NCBI GenBank assembly: GCA_022791815.1
Contig: JAAVZU010000042.1
Span: 186,001 to 250,000, forward strand
Direction: 5' to 3'
Length of the DNA stretch: 64,000 bases
Origin: Lachnospiraceae bacterium
Lineage (GTDB): Bacteria > Bacillota > Clostridia > Lachnospirales > Lachnospiraceae
The notes under the pieces are model-generated. The model was not told the origin of the DNA. It did no database searches and was given only the letters and a program-made list of their open reading frames with translations. Of the stretch, positions 25,891 to 33,547 are shown piece after piece; the first letter of the stretch is position 1, and each line of letters begins with the position of its first letter. The position numbers and the translations under genes are program-made.

Positions 25891-26010
25891 TTATTCTTCT
25901 CTTAATAACTGAAATATATCTTTACTTTTAAGCATAACATTCCAACTGTAACTACTATTAAGTTTAATAGCACGCAACTTCTCAAACAATTTTAAAGTGA
26001 GTAATCCCTC
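25891..26010 (-). other. Gap with a possible gene relic
   Basis: The 25751-26098 interval has no intact gene. On the minus strand a 39-codon open stretch without a start (for example KLFEKLRAIKLNSSYSW and KDIFQLLREE) has protein-like character and may be the tail of a lost gene. The right part of the gap is the Rrf2 promoter. Confidence 0.3.
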
Positions 26011-26015
26011 TTATA

Positions 26016-26053
26016 TTGTAATCATTGACACTATAGCAAGTTCAAAGTAAAAT
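26016..26053 (+). promoter_or_regulatory. Promoter of the Rrf2 gene with shared operator-like motif
   Basis: TTGACA (26025-26030) and TAAAAT (26048-26053) are 17 bases apart. TTGTAATCATTGACA (26016-26030) over the -35 recurs with one change at 26667-26681 before the oxidoreductase gene. Confidence 0.7.
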
Positions 26054-26098
26054 AATAGTGGACTACTTAGGTTACAAAAACAGAAAGGTGATAGATTT

Positions 26099-26539
26099 AT
26101 GCAGATTTCAAGTCGTTTTACATTGGCAATTCATATTTTTGCCTGTATAGATACTTTTGGAAATGAATATAAGGTAACAAGTGATTTTCTTGCAGGAAGT
26201 ACCAATGTGAATCCTGTCATTATAAGAAAAATATTAGGTCAGCTAAAAGGAGCAGGTTTGATTGAAGTAGCACGGGGAACTGGTGGTACTACTATTGCAA
26301 AACCATTAAAAGAGATTACTTTTTTAGATATATACCGTGCTGTGGAATGTATTGAAAATGGAAATTTATTTCACTTTCACGAAAATCCAAATACAAACTG
26401 TCCTGTTGGAAAAAATATCCATCACGTTTTAGATGATAAGCTTCTTCAAGTTCAGTCTTCTATGGAGAAAGAACTTGATTCTATTACATTGGAAAACTTA
26501 AAACAGGATATGAAAAAATATTTGCAAGATGGAATTTAG
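26099..26539 (+). CDS. Rrf2 family transcriptional regulator (YwnA-like)
   Basis: The 146-residue protein is an Rrf2-type winged helix: MQISSRFTLAIHIFACIDTF start, recognition helix near residues 38-58 (NVNPVIIRKILGQLKGAGLI) and a wing at VARGTGGT. Only one cysteine lies in the usual cluster region (NTNCPVGKN), so it probably carries no iron-sulfur cluster and resembles YwnA/CymR-type members. The downstream NAD(P)-binding protein resembles YwnB, and both promoters share a 15-bp motif. This suggests auto-repression and control of the neighbour in a redox or thiol response. Confidence 0.88.
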   Translation: MQISSRFTLAIHIFACIDTFGNEYKVTSDFLAGSTNVNPVIIRKILGQLKGAGLIEVARGTGGTTIAKPLKEITFLDIYRAVECIENGNLFHFHENPNTNCPVGKNIHHVLDDKLLQVQSSMEKELDSITLENLKQDMKKYLQDGI

Positions 26540-26540
26540 G

Positions 26541-26586
26541 AAAAATCAAGGTATGGAAGATATCTATCTAAAATACCTTGATTTTT
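26541..26586 (+). terminator. Intrinsic terminator after the Rrf2 gene
   Basis: AAAAATCAAGGTAT (26541-26554) pairs perfectly with ATACCTTGATTTTT (26573-26586), giving flanking A- and T-runs. Confidence 0.88.
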
Positions 26587-26587
26587 A

Positions 26588-26647
26588 ATAACCGTTCAGC
26601 TCATAGGCTAAACTGTGCAACAATTAGCCTGTTACTAAACCGTTATG
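26588..26647. repeat. Short hairpin related to the TAACTGTTC repeat family
   Basis: ATAACCGTTCAG and ACCGTTAT bound an inner stem AGGCTAA/TTAGCCT. It shares CATAGGCTAAACTGT with the hairpin at 19057-19092. Confidence 0.45.
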
Positions 26648-26666
26648 AAAATTTTTTTATTTTTTG

Positions 26667-26704
26667 TTGTAACCATTGACATTACATCAAAATAGTGATA
26701 TATT
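26667..26704 (+). promoter_or_regulatory. Promoter of the oxidoreductase gene with Rrf2 operator candidate
   Basis: TTGACA (26676-26681) and TATATT (26699-26704) are 17 bases apart. TTGTAACCATTGACA matches 14 of 15 bases of the motif in front of the Rrf2 gene. Confidence 0.7.
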
Positions 26705-26761
26705 AAAAGTACAAGATGTAACAACAATCATTACAACAAAAAATCTTAGGAGGTAATAATT

Positions 26762-27391
26762 ATGAAATTAGCAGTAATATGTGCAAATGGTAAAGCAGGA
26801 AAACTTATAACAAAAGAGGCAGTAGAAAGAGGACTTAACGTAACAGCTATCGTAAGAGGAGATAACTATTCCTCTGCTCCACAGTCCATCTATAAGGATA
26901 TTCTTGATATTAAAGCAGAAGATTTGGCAGGTTTCGATGTTGTCGTTGATGCATTTGGTGCATGGACAGAGGATGTACTTCCACTTCATAGTACCTCTCT
27001 CAAAGTATTGTGCGATGCCCTGTCTGGTACAGATATAAGATTAATAGTGGTCGGAGGTGCTGGAAGTCTTTATGTAAATCCAGAACACACTGCATGTGTA
27101 GCGGATGGTCCTGATTTTCCTGATGTATTTAAACCACTTGCATCAGCAATGGCGAAAGCACTGGGAGAACTTCGTAATAGAACAGACGTAAAATGGACTT
27201 ATATTAGTCCTGCAGGTGACTTTCAAGCAGAAGGAGAACGTACTGGTGAATACATTCTTGCAGGAGAAGAACTCACTTTAAATGATAAAGGTGAAAGTAT
27301 TATTAGCTATGCTGATTATGCAATTGCTTTAGTGGATGAAATTACAAAAGGTAATCACATTCAAGAAAGAATTTCTGTAGTTAGAAAGTAA
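26762..27391 (+). CDS. NAD(P)H-binding protein, SDR/NmrA-like (YwnB-like)
   Basis: The 209-residue protein opens with a Rossmann fold whose dinucleotide loop is CANGKAGKLITKEA, followed by VTAIVRGDN at the end of strand 2. This is typical of atypical short-chain dehydrogenases of the NAD(P)H-binding family that includes B. subtilis YwnB. There is no canonical YxxxK catalytic pair, so a regulatory or quinone/flavin-related role is as likely as a dehydrogenase activity. AGGAGG precedes the ATG. Context points to control by the adjacent Rrf2 regulator. Confidence 0.85.
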   Translation: MKLAVICANGKAGKLITKEAVERGLNVTAIVRGDNYSSAPQSIYKDILDIKAEDLAGFDVVVDAFGAWTEDVLPLHSTSLKVLCDALSGTDIRLIVVGGAGSLYVNPEHTACVADGPDFPDVFKPLASAMAKALGELRNRTDVKWTYISPAGDFQAEGERTGEYILAGEELTLNDKGESIISYADYAIALVDEITKGNHIQERISVVRK

Positions 27392-27466
27392 ACTATTATA
27401 ATGCCTTCGGTAGAAATACCATAAATGAAAGTGTTGGTTGCTACGCACAACCTGTTCTTGTAACCA

Positions 27467-27519
27467 CCTGATATGTATGAGCAAACAGTATAAAAATAAG
27501 ATTGCACATACATATCAGG
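27467..27519. repeat. 13-bp perfect inverted repeat
   Basis: CCTGATATGTATG (27467-27479) and CATACATATCAGG (27507-27519) are perfect inverse copies with a 27-base loop, downstream of the oxidoreductase gene. No T-run follows. Confidence 0.55.
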
Positions 27520-27531
27520 TAATGTTATCTT

Positions 27532-27573
27532 TTTAAAAAGGTACTGTGTTATATACACAATACCTTTTAAAAA
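27532..27573. terminator. Bidirectional terminator between convergent genes
   Basis: AAAAGGTACTGTGT and ACACAATACCTTTT form a stem with T/A runs on both sides. It serves the convergent oxidoreductase and MATE genes. Confidence 0.75.
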
Positions 27574-27579
27574 ACATTC

Positions 27580-28908
27580 TTAATAATGATACTTTCCCCT
27601 CTTGCCAAACAAAAACAAAGCTGTTACGATTGCAGCCATCAATTCAGCAGCAACAATAGAAAACCAAATTCCATTAATTCCCCAAACTAGTGGAAAAATT
27701 ATTACTGCTGCAACTTGAAATACCAAAGTCCGCAAAAAGGCAATTAATGCTGACACTAAGCCGTTGTTAAGAGCAGTAAAAAATGAGGATCCAAAAATAG
27801 CAAATCCTGCAAAAAGAAAAGCGAAAGAAAATATTACAAAACCATGTAAAGTCAGTTCCAAAAGTTTCTGGTCATATCCAACAAATACTGTGGCAAGTGG
27901 TTTTGCCAGACACTCAGCAGCAATCAGCATCACTACTGAAAATATAGCAATAATGACAAGGCTCTTCTTTAACAAACTTTTCAGTTCATTATGATTCTCT
28001 GCTCCATAGTGATATCCTATAACAGGTGCTGTCCCCACCGAATAACCAATAAAAGCAGCAAGAAAAACCAAATTGACATACATCAATACGCCATAAGCTG
28101 CAACACCATCTTGCCCTGCATATCTCATCAACTGACCATTATAGAGCATACTAACTACAGACATGGAAATATTTGACATTAGTTCTGATGAACCATTTGT
28201 ACAGGCTTTTAGTAAAGCTTTGCCTTCAAATTTTGTTTTTGTCAGCCGTAACAAACTTGAATTACGGCTACAAAAATAAATGAATGGAATAATTCCACCT
28301 ACACACTGACTGATAGCAGTTGCTGCAGCTGCACCTGGAAGTCCAAGAGAGAATACCGCAACCAAAAGAGCATCCAACAACATGTTAGTCACACCAGCAG
28401 CAACAGTAACCATTAGTCCCATTTGTGGTTTTCCTGCGGTTACAAAAAAACTCTGAAATTCATACTGCAATATAAACGCAGGAAGTGCAAGAAGAATAAT
28501 CCTTCCATAAGTAACACAATCCTCCAGCATTGTACCTTCTGCCCCTAGGAAAGCAGCAACAGGACGAACAAAAATTATACCTAAGACAGCAATAACAGTT
28601 CCCAAAACCGCTGACACATACACAAACAAAGAAAATAATCTCTTTGCCTTATCGTCATTCCCTTCGCCCATTGTTTTAGAAATTAATGCACTGCCACCTG
28701 TACCGAACATAAATCCGACAGCACCAAGAATCATCAAAAAGGGCATAATGAAGTTGACTGCAGCAAAAGGTGTTTTTCCCACATAATTTGAAACAAAATA
28801 TCCATCCACTACACCATAGATAGAAGTAAAAATCATCATGATAATAGATGGTAATGTAAAACGAAGCAATTTTTTATATGTGAACTGGTCGGATAACTGA
28901 ATATTCAT
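27580..28908 (-). CDS. MATE family efflux transporter
   Basis: The 442-residue protein has about twelve membrane segments and two similar halves, as in MATE (NorM/DinF-like) antiporters that expel drugs or metabolites using Na+ or H+. The frame is open for another 39 codons upstream, but those overlap the kinase gene. The ATG at 28908 has GAGGAGAG eight bases upstream and overlaps the kinase stop (ATGA). It is the last gene of a MarR-kinase-MATE operon, implying ligand-induced efflux. Confidence 0.9.
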   Translation of the reverse strand: MNIQLSDQFTYKKLLRFTLPSIIMMIFTSIYGVVDGYFVSNYVGKTPFAAVNFIMPFLMILGAVGFMFGTGGSALISKTMGEGNDDKAKRLFSLFVYVSAVLGTVIAVLGIIFVRPVAAFLGAEGTMLEDCVTYGRIILLALPAFILQYEFQSFFVTAGKPQMGLMVTVAAGVTNMLLDALLVAVFSLGLPGAAAATAISQCVGGIIPFIYFCSRNSSLLRLTKTKFEGKALLKACTNGSSELMSNISMSVVSMLYNGQLMRYAGQDGVAAYGVLMYVNLVFLAAFIGYSVGTAPVIGYHYGAENHNELKSLLKKSLVIIAIFSVVMLIAAECLAKPLATVFVGYDQKLLELTLHGFVIFSFAFLFAGFAIFGSSFFTALNNGLVSALIAFLRTLVFQVAAVIIFPLVWGINGIWFSIVAAELMAAIVTALFLFGKRGKYHY

Positions 28909-29531
28909 TTTTTCTCTCCTCTCCCATACCACCGTTTTATAAAATCTGCAATAGCTGGTGCCAATTCCTTCATATTCCAATTGGTTGTGTTGACAGCAAG
29001 CTGATAGCTGCCAAGTTCCCCCCATTTACTATTGGTAATTAACTCACGTGTATTTGCACGGTTTTTATCAATACGGCGGATGTTTTGTATAATCTCTTTT
29101 TTAGATAGCTTTTCATCTGTAGAGGCACGTTCCATACACCGCTGGATTTTAGCTTCCATATCTGCACAAACAAAAATATGAAAAGGCTGCTCATTTTTCA
29201 AAATAACATCTGCATTACGTCCAACAATAACACAGTCTCTTTTTGCTTTTGCAATATTCTCAATAACATGTTTCTGCTCTAAAAGCAGATTGGTCTGTGT
29301 AGCTTGCAGTATAGCAGAACTGGAAAATGAACGGCGAAAGGTCAATGGAACACTCCGCCAAACACGACTGTCCAATGTCTTTTCTACATACCCTTCATTA
29401 AGCCCCTGCTTTTGTGCTATGGCAGTAATGATCTCTTTATCATAATAGTCAAAACCAAGTTCATCAGCAAGACGTTTTCCAAGTTCTCTGCCACCACTTC
29501 CAAACTCACGGCTAATTGTAATTATCTTCAT
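28905..29531 (-). CDS. Cytidylate kinase-like family protein
   Basis: The 208-residue protein belongs to the cytidylate kinase-like family (PF13189). It has the N-terminal P-loop ISREFGSGGRELGKRLA, then DYYDKEI and CVIVGRNADVIL. Members resemble nucleoside monophosphate kinases but lack an assigned substrate, and some accompany transporters or regulators. The ATG at 29531 has AAAGGAG eight bases upstream and is preferred over the ATG at 29537. Lying between a MarR regulator and a MATE pump, it may modify the pump substrate or report a nucleotide signal; this is inference. Confidence 0.85.
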   Translation of the reverse strand: MKIITISREFGSGGRELGKRLADELGFDYYDKEIITAIAQKQGLNEGYVEKTLDSRVWRSVPLTFRRSFSSSAILQATQTNLLLEQKHVIENIAKAKRDCVIVGRNADVILKNEQPFHIFVCADMEAKIQRCMERASTDEKLSKKEIIQNIRRIDKNRANTRELITNSKWGELGSYQLAVNTTNWNMKELAPAIADFIKRWYGRGEKK

Positions 29532-29533
29532 TG

Positions 29534-29971
29534 TCATAACTCCTTTATTTTATTTTTGAAAGAAGAAAGATATCTTTCTGTAAGTGCAATATAACTCCTT
29601 CGCTCCTCTTTTGTCCAAGAATCAAATATATCATTTTCAATTTTTATCAGCTGATAGACTGTTTCTTTTACTAATAGCCTGCCCTTTTCTGTAAGACATA
29701 TCCTCTTCTTCTTTCCAGAAAATTTCTCCAAATACACAATCTCTTCACCCTCCAGCTTACGGAGTGCAGAGTTTAAAGTCTGTTTACTGATTCCTGACAA
29801 TTTGGTAATATCACTTAGGAGACATTCCTCCCCATTATTACATATAGTATAAAGAATCAACATTGCACTATCTGATAACCCAAGTTTCAATGCGGCTTCG
29901 TGATAAGCAGCATCAATTTCATTGGTTAAATAATTAAATCGCTTCAGTTCATCTTCTATATATTCTGCCAT
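29534..29971 (-). CDS. MarR family transcriptional regulator
   Basis: The 145-residue winged-helix protein has a MarR core: DITKLSGISKQTLNSALRKL recognition region and IVYLEKFSGKKKRICLTEKG wing, flanked by dimerisation helices. It leads the operon with the kinase-like and MATE genes. Its promoter carries two inverse copies of an AAGTAYGAAAYCRTAC-type site around the -10, the likely autoregulatory operators. Regulation of a multidrug pump by a MarR protein is a common arrangement. Confidence 0.9.
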   Translation of the reverse strand: MAEYIEDELKRFNYLTNEIDAAYHEAALKLGLSDSAMLILYTICNNGEECLLSDITKLSGISKQTLNSALRKLEGEEIVYLEKFSGKKKRICLTEKGRLLVKETVYQLIKIENDIFDSWTKEERRSYIALTERYLSSFKNKIKEL

Positions 29972-29983
29972 AAGTCACCCCCA

Positions 29984-30034
29984 TAAGTACGAAATCATAC
30001 CAAGATTATAGTACGGTTTCATACTTATGTCAAG
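29984..30034 (-). promoter_or_regulatory. Promoter with paired MarR operators
   Basis: On the minus strand TTGACA (30029-30034) and TATAAT (30006-30011) are 17 bases apart. ATAAGTACGAAATCATAC (29984-30001) and GTACGGTTTCATACTTAT (30012-30029) are inverse copies differing only by Y/R transitions and flank the -10. Confidence 0.8.
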
Positions 30035-30199
30035 TTATAATTGAATAAAATAACAAAATATCTTATAATACTACCACTATATATAAAGGAAAAAATCAAC
30101 ATGAAAAAACAGAAGAATTTTTAGAATTTTATAATTATAATTTTAAGTCAGCGATTATCCAAGTACATCTAACCAAACCAGCAATATTATATTTCAAAG

Positions 30200-30393
30200 A
30201 ACTACCAATACCAAAAGTCTGGCTGAAAAAGTAGAAGAAATCTATATGAATGGTGGAAATGAAATCTTTCTAAATATTATTCCACAATAGAATGAAGAAG
30301 ATGTTCTTCGATTTAACCGATGTATCAGAAATGGAATTGGCTCAGTTCCCTAACTTAAAGAAGGCCGTTATCATAAATAGTGAGTGTGAATAA
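30200..30393 (+). pseudogene. Decayed gene fragment
   Basis: Protein-like sequence (EEIYMNGGNEIFLNIIPQ, then an in-frame TAG, then NEEDV) is followed after a frame change by DLTDVSEMELAQFPNLKKAV and ends in TAA at 30391-30393. At least one stop and one frameshift break it. I recognise the style of a small Lachnospiraceae protein but cannot name the family. The rest of the 30035-30617 gap has no gene. Confidence 0.5.
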
Positions 30394-30413
30394 AAGTAGA
30401 GGAATTATAAGCT

Positions 30414-30520
30414 AATAAGAGGCTGTCACAATAAGAAAACATATAAGATATAGTAGAATATAATGGAACATTAATACTATATCCTATATGTTACATACAC
30501 AGTGTGACACCTCTTTTTAT
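30414..30520. terminator. Long hairpin with terminator character
   Basis: AGAGGCTGTCACA pairs with TGTGACACCTCT, and an inner pair CATATAAGATATAGTA/TACTATATCCTATATG extends the stem to over 100 bases, followed by TTTTT. It ends the decayed gene. Confidence 0.6.
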
Positions 30521-30617
30521 ATCACTACTTAAAAGCTGAATTTGTAAAATGCCAAACTCTGGAATACCTCAAGATTTTTGCAACAATATAAGGTTCATGT
30601 CTCATTTGATATACACA

Positions 30618-31265
30618 TTAATCTAAAAATTTATAAATCTCTATAGGCAAGGCTGCAAAATTTTCTGCTCCCTGTTTCATTAAATACGCCCTGTCACGGA
30701 ATCCCCATTCCACACATATCATCTTAATTCCAGCATTTTTTGCGGTCTTGATATCTACCTCGGAATCTCCCACATACACTGCATTTTCCTTGTTAATTTG
30801 CAGTTTATCAAGAACTTCCAGAACACTATCAGGGTATGGCTTTCTCCGAATCCCTTTCCGTTCTCCCACTACATATTCAAACTTCCCCTGAAAATATGTT
30901 TCACATAACTCCTGCACTGCAAAGTCTGCCTTATTGGATACCACTGCCAGATGATATTTTTTACTATGTAGTTCACTAAGCAGTTCTAAAATCCCCTCAT
31001 AAGGTCTTGTTTTATCTGCACAATGCTCTTTATAATGTTTCCCAAAATCGGCAAATACTTTATCTACTTTGATATCTTCACAACCTTCTGGTACAGCACG
31101 TTCTATTAATTTTCTAATGCCATTGCCCACAAAATTTCTAATTTCCTCCATTGTCCTCTCTGGAAGCTGGTTGGCAGCAAGAGCATAATTCGTACTGTCT
31201 GCAAGATCTTCTAAAGTATTTAATATTGTTCCATCCAAATCAAATATAATTAGTTCCGTTTTCAT
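30618..31265 (-). CDS. HAD hydrolase, phosphoglycolate phosphatase-like
   Basis: The 215-residue protein has HAD motif I FDLDGTILNT (nucleophile Asp and general acid Asp), motif II VVSNK, motif III lysine in the RRKPYPD region and motif IV GDSEVDIKTAKNAG. A helical cap follows motif I, as in the Gph/PGP subfamily that removes phosphate from small metabolites such as 2-phosphoglycolate. Substrate assignment within this family is unreliable. The gene is monocistronic. Confidence 0.9.
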   Translation of the reverse strand: MKTELIIFDLDGTILNTLEDLADSTNYALAANQLPERTMEEIRNFVGNGIRKLIERAVPEGCEDIKVDKVFADFGKHYKEHCADKTRPYEGILELLSELHSKKYHLAVVSNKADFAVQELCETYFQGKFEYVVGERKGIRRKPYPDSVLEVLDKLQINKENAVYVGDSEVDIKTAKNAGIKMICVEWGFRDRAYLMKQGAENFAALPIEIYKFLD

Positions 31266-31267
31266 CT

Positions 31268-31440
31268 TAATCTAGCAATCCTTTCACTTGTTTTCTTATT
31301 TGTTTGCTTAATTCTTTTTTATCATCATTGTTGACAAATTTTCTGCGAAGACTTAAAAATGTTCCAGTATCCAGCTAATGACCTTTATTAGCTCCTCTCA
31401 TATACTTCTCGGGAATCTTCCAAATCATTCTTCTCTCCGT
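31268..31440 (-). pseudogene. Possible 3' gene relic upstream of the HAD gene
   Basis: In the 31266-31625 gap the minus strand has an interrupted reading frame: MIWKIPEKYMRGANKGH, a TAG stop, then LDTGTFLSLRRKFVNNDDKK and a basic tail ending in TAA at 31268-31270. Two open halves in one frame suggest a point-mutated remnant. The source family is not recognised. No intact gene is present in this gap. Confidence 0.4.
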
Positions 31441-31570
31441 AACACAATAAAGACAGATTATGGCCAAACAAACATACTTTTAAATTCATAACCAAAGCCT
31501 AGATACTTAAGTAATGTTGGCATAGTTTAACATAAATGTATCCACTGCACCACCACGAATGAAGGTTGAT

Positions 31571-31611
31571 GGTTACATTTCTTTGCAAGTAAACTTGCAC
31601 GAAATGCAACC
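31571..31611. repeat. 41-base stem-loop
   Basis: GGTTACATTTC...TGCAAG pairs with CTTGCA...GAAATGCAACC around a TAAA loop. It lies just downstream of the LrgB gene stop and may end that transcript or be a member of the intergenic hairpin family. Confidence 0.5.
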
Positions 31612-31625
31612 CTTTGGCTAAACTT

Positions 31626-32318
31626 TCATAGTAAATTAGAAAATACAGTTGCACCAATTACAGTCAATATACCTGCTACAGCTATTGATAAACTGCTCAT
31701 TGCACCTTCAACTTCTCCCATCTCCATAGCTTTGGCAGTTCCTATAGCATGGGAAGAAGAGCCAATTGCGACTCCCTTTGCAATAGGTTCTGTTATACGA
31801 AACAGTTTACATACAGGTTCCGCCAAAATATTTCCTAGCACTCCTGTAATTACAATTACTGCAACAGTGATAGTAACATATCCGCCAAGTTCTTCTGATA
31901 CTCCCATACCAATTGCTGTTGTAATAGATTTGGGAAGCAGTGTAACATACTCTTTATGAGACAGTCCCATAAGAAGAGATAATATTAAAACTGTTAGTAA
32001 ACTTGTTAATACTCCTGTTGTAATTCCAATGATTACTGCTTTTAAATTCTTTTTTAAAAGTGTAAGCTGTTCATATAATGGAATTGCAAGACATACCGTA
32101 GCGGGAGTCAAAAACCAGCTTAAATACTTTGCCCCCTCATAATAAATATCATAATCTACTTTACCTGCCACAAGTACAATAATTGTTACAACAACAGAAA
32201 TCAGCAAAGGATTTAAAATTGCAAGAGAAAACTTTTTCTTCAAATACAATCCTAAAACATAAGCAAGCAAACTAATGACAACCCCTGCATATATGGATGT
32301 CGAAAAAAAATCATTCAT
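31626..32318 (-). CDS. lrgB: LrgB/CidB family membrane protein
   Basis: The 230-residue protein has about seven hydrophobic segments and the LrgB family core, including PKSITTAIGMGVSEELGG and IGSSSHAIGTAKAMEMGE. LrgAB systems are implicated in control of murein hydrolase activity, cell death and pyruvate or glycolate transport. The ATG at 32318 is preceded by AAGGAGG; the GTG at 32324 is less likely. It overlaps the end of the LrgA gene by 8 bases, so the two form a coupled pair. Confidence 0.92.
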   Translation of the reverse strand: MNDFFSTSIYAGVVISLLAYVLGLYLKKKFSLAILNPLLISVVVTIIVLVAGKVDYDIYYEGAKYLSWFLTPATVCLAIPLYEQLTLLKKNLKAVIIGITTGVLTSLLTVLILSLLMGLSHKEYVTLLPKSITTAIGMGVSEELGGYVTITVAVIVITGVLGNILAEPVCKLFRITEPIAKGVAIGSSSHAIGTAKAMEMGEVEGAMSSLSIAVAGILTVIGATVFSNLL

Positions 32319-32685
32319 TTTCACTATCCTCCTTAGTGCTATTACTATGTTTTATAACAATCTGGGTTACTCTGCCTCCACCTGCCATAACCAGAACCGT
32401 TGAAGCTATTGTAATTATGCTAACTGGTATTAGCACAGGCTTTAGTATTCCCCAAGAAGACATCAACCCTACACCTGCTGGTATAAACATAACTGGCATA
32501 ATCTCAATCAAAAACTTTCCTGCATCCTTTATATCCTCTAACTTTAGTATACCTGTATGCAATAAAACAAATACTAAAACCATTCCATAAATACTAGCCG
32601 GAATCGGTAATGGCAAAAGAATATTTAAAATCTCTCCAACGCAAGAAATCAACAATATAATAAAAAATTGTTTTAAAACTTTCAC
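32311..32685 (-). CDS. lrgA: CidA/LrgA family holin-like protein
   Basis: The 124-residue protein has four membrane segments and the family pattern LPLPIPASIYGMVLVFVLL followed by FIPAGVGLM. CidA/LrgA proteins are small holin-like membrane proteins acting with CidB/LrgB partners. It is the first gene of the lrgAB pair. The charged C-terminal tail (NSTKEDSENE) is normal for the family. No LytSR-type regulator is adjacent. Confidence 0.92.
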   Translation of the reverse strand: MKVLKQFFIILLISCVGEILNILLPLPIPASIYGMVLVFVLLHTGILKLEDIKDAGKFLIEIMPVMFIPAGVGLMSSWGILKPVLIPVSIITIASTVLVMAGGGRVTQIVIKHSNSTKEDSENE

Positions 32686-33079
32686 AGTTAAGTCACCTCT
32701 TTCAAGTTTATCACTTATAACAGTTTATATAATTTCCTTTGTAATTTCAAGTGCTATAAAATCCGTCTTCCCTTACTGGATTAGTTATTATTATAGCAGT
32801 ATTAAAACAAATCGGGCAAACACACATCAACTGTTACAGAGATTGTACACTTTATGTACCAAGTACAAATGGGAAACAATATTTACCTCTGGTGCAAGTG
32901 CATGTAAAAAACTATTGCCAAAAGCATCATCTCATATATATAATATGAGTTATTGTACCCTTATACAAACCTCAATTATTCATATTATCTATACATAATT
33001 CTGTATCACAACATTAATCATGTACTTACACACAATATTATACCAAGTATATTACAAAGTGATATCTTTTAACAGAGCA

Positions 33080-33425
33080 GTTTCACATGAAGCTCTGTAT
33101 GAATATAAAGAAAAATACATAAGAATTGTTCTAATTAATGTTGAAGGAATTACTAAATACAAAATCTTTTTTATATAAGATTTTTTGAAAAACTAATGGT
33201 CAGATTTGTTTTCCACTTACACAATGAACCATCGATTATAACAGTTCCATAAAAGAGGAAATGTTAAATGAATTAATTATAAAATGTATACAAAACTTCT
33301 ATGAAGATATACATTTATTAACAGATGACAAAAAGCTATATTCAGCAAAATATCCTGTCACAGACACAGAAAGTTATGATTTAGAAAACGTATTTCGTGA
33401 TTCTGACATCCTGTATTATAGGTAA
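33080..33425 (+). pseudogene. Probable gene relic in the 32686-33547 gap
   Basis: The 860-base gap between lrgA and the histidine kinase has no intact gene of recognisable family. On the plus strand a 54-codon frame (33261-33425, containing IIKCIQNFYEDIHLLTDDKK and SYDLENVFRDSD) and an upstream open stretch (EALYEYKEKYIRIVLINVEG) look protein-like but lack a good ribosome binding site and are interrupted. They may derive from a sensor protein. The rest of the gap is AT-rich and featureless. Confidence 0.35.
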
Positions 33426-33430
33426 CATAC

Positions 33431-33477
33431 AAAAAAACAGTGGTTTTCATAAAAATCTGAAATCCACTGTTTTTCTT
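33431..33477. terminator. Intrinsic terminator
   Basis: AAAAACAGTGG and CCACTGTTTTT form a stem extended by TTTCA/TGAAA pairs, with an A-run on one side and a T-run on the other. It can stop the minus-strand kinase transcript or the relic. Confidence 0.7.
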
Positions 33478-33500
33478 TATAATCCAATCACTCTATGCTA

Positions 33501-33540
33501 TATTGTAACTATTTACCCCATTAGCTAGATGGTTACAATA
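33501..33540. repeat. Short TGTAAC/GTTACA hairpin
   Basis: TATTGTAAC and GTTACAATA are inverse copies 22 bases apart, directly before the kinase stop. Possibly a distant member of the TAAC-ended hairpin family. Confidence 0.35.
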
Positions 33541-33547
33541 TATTCAC

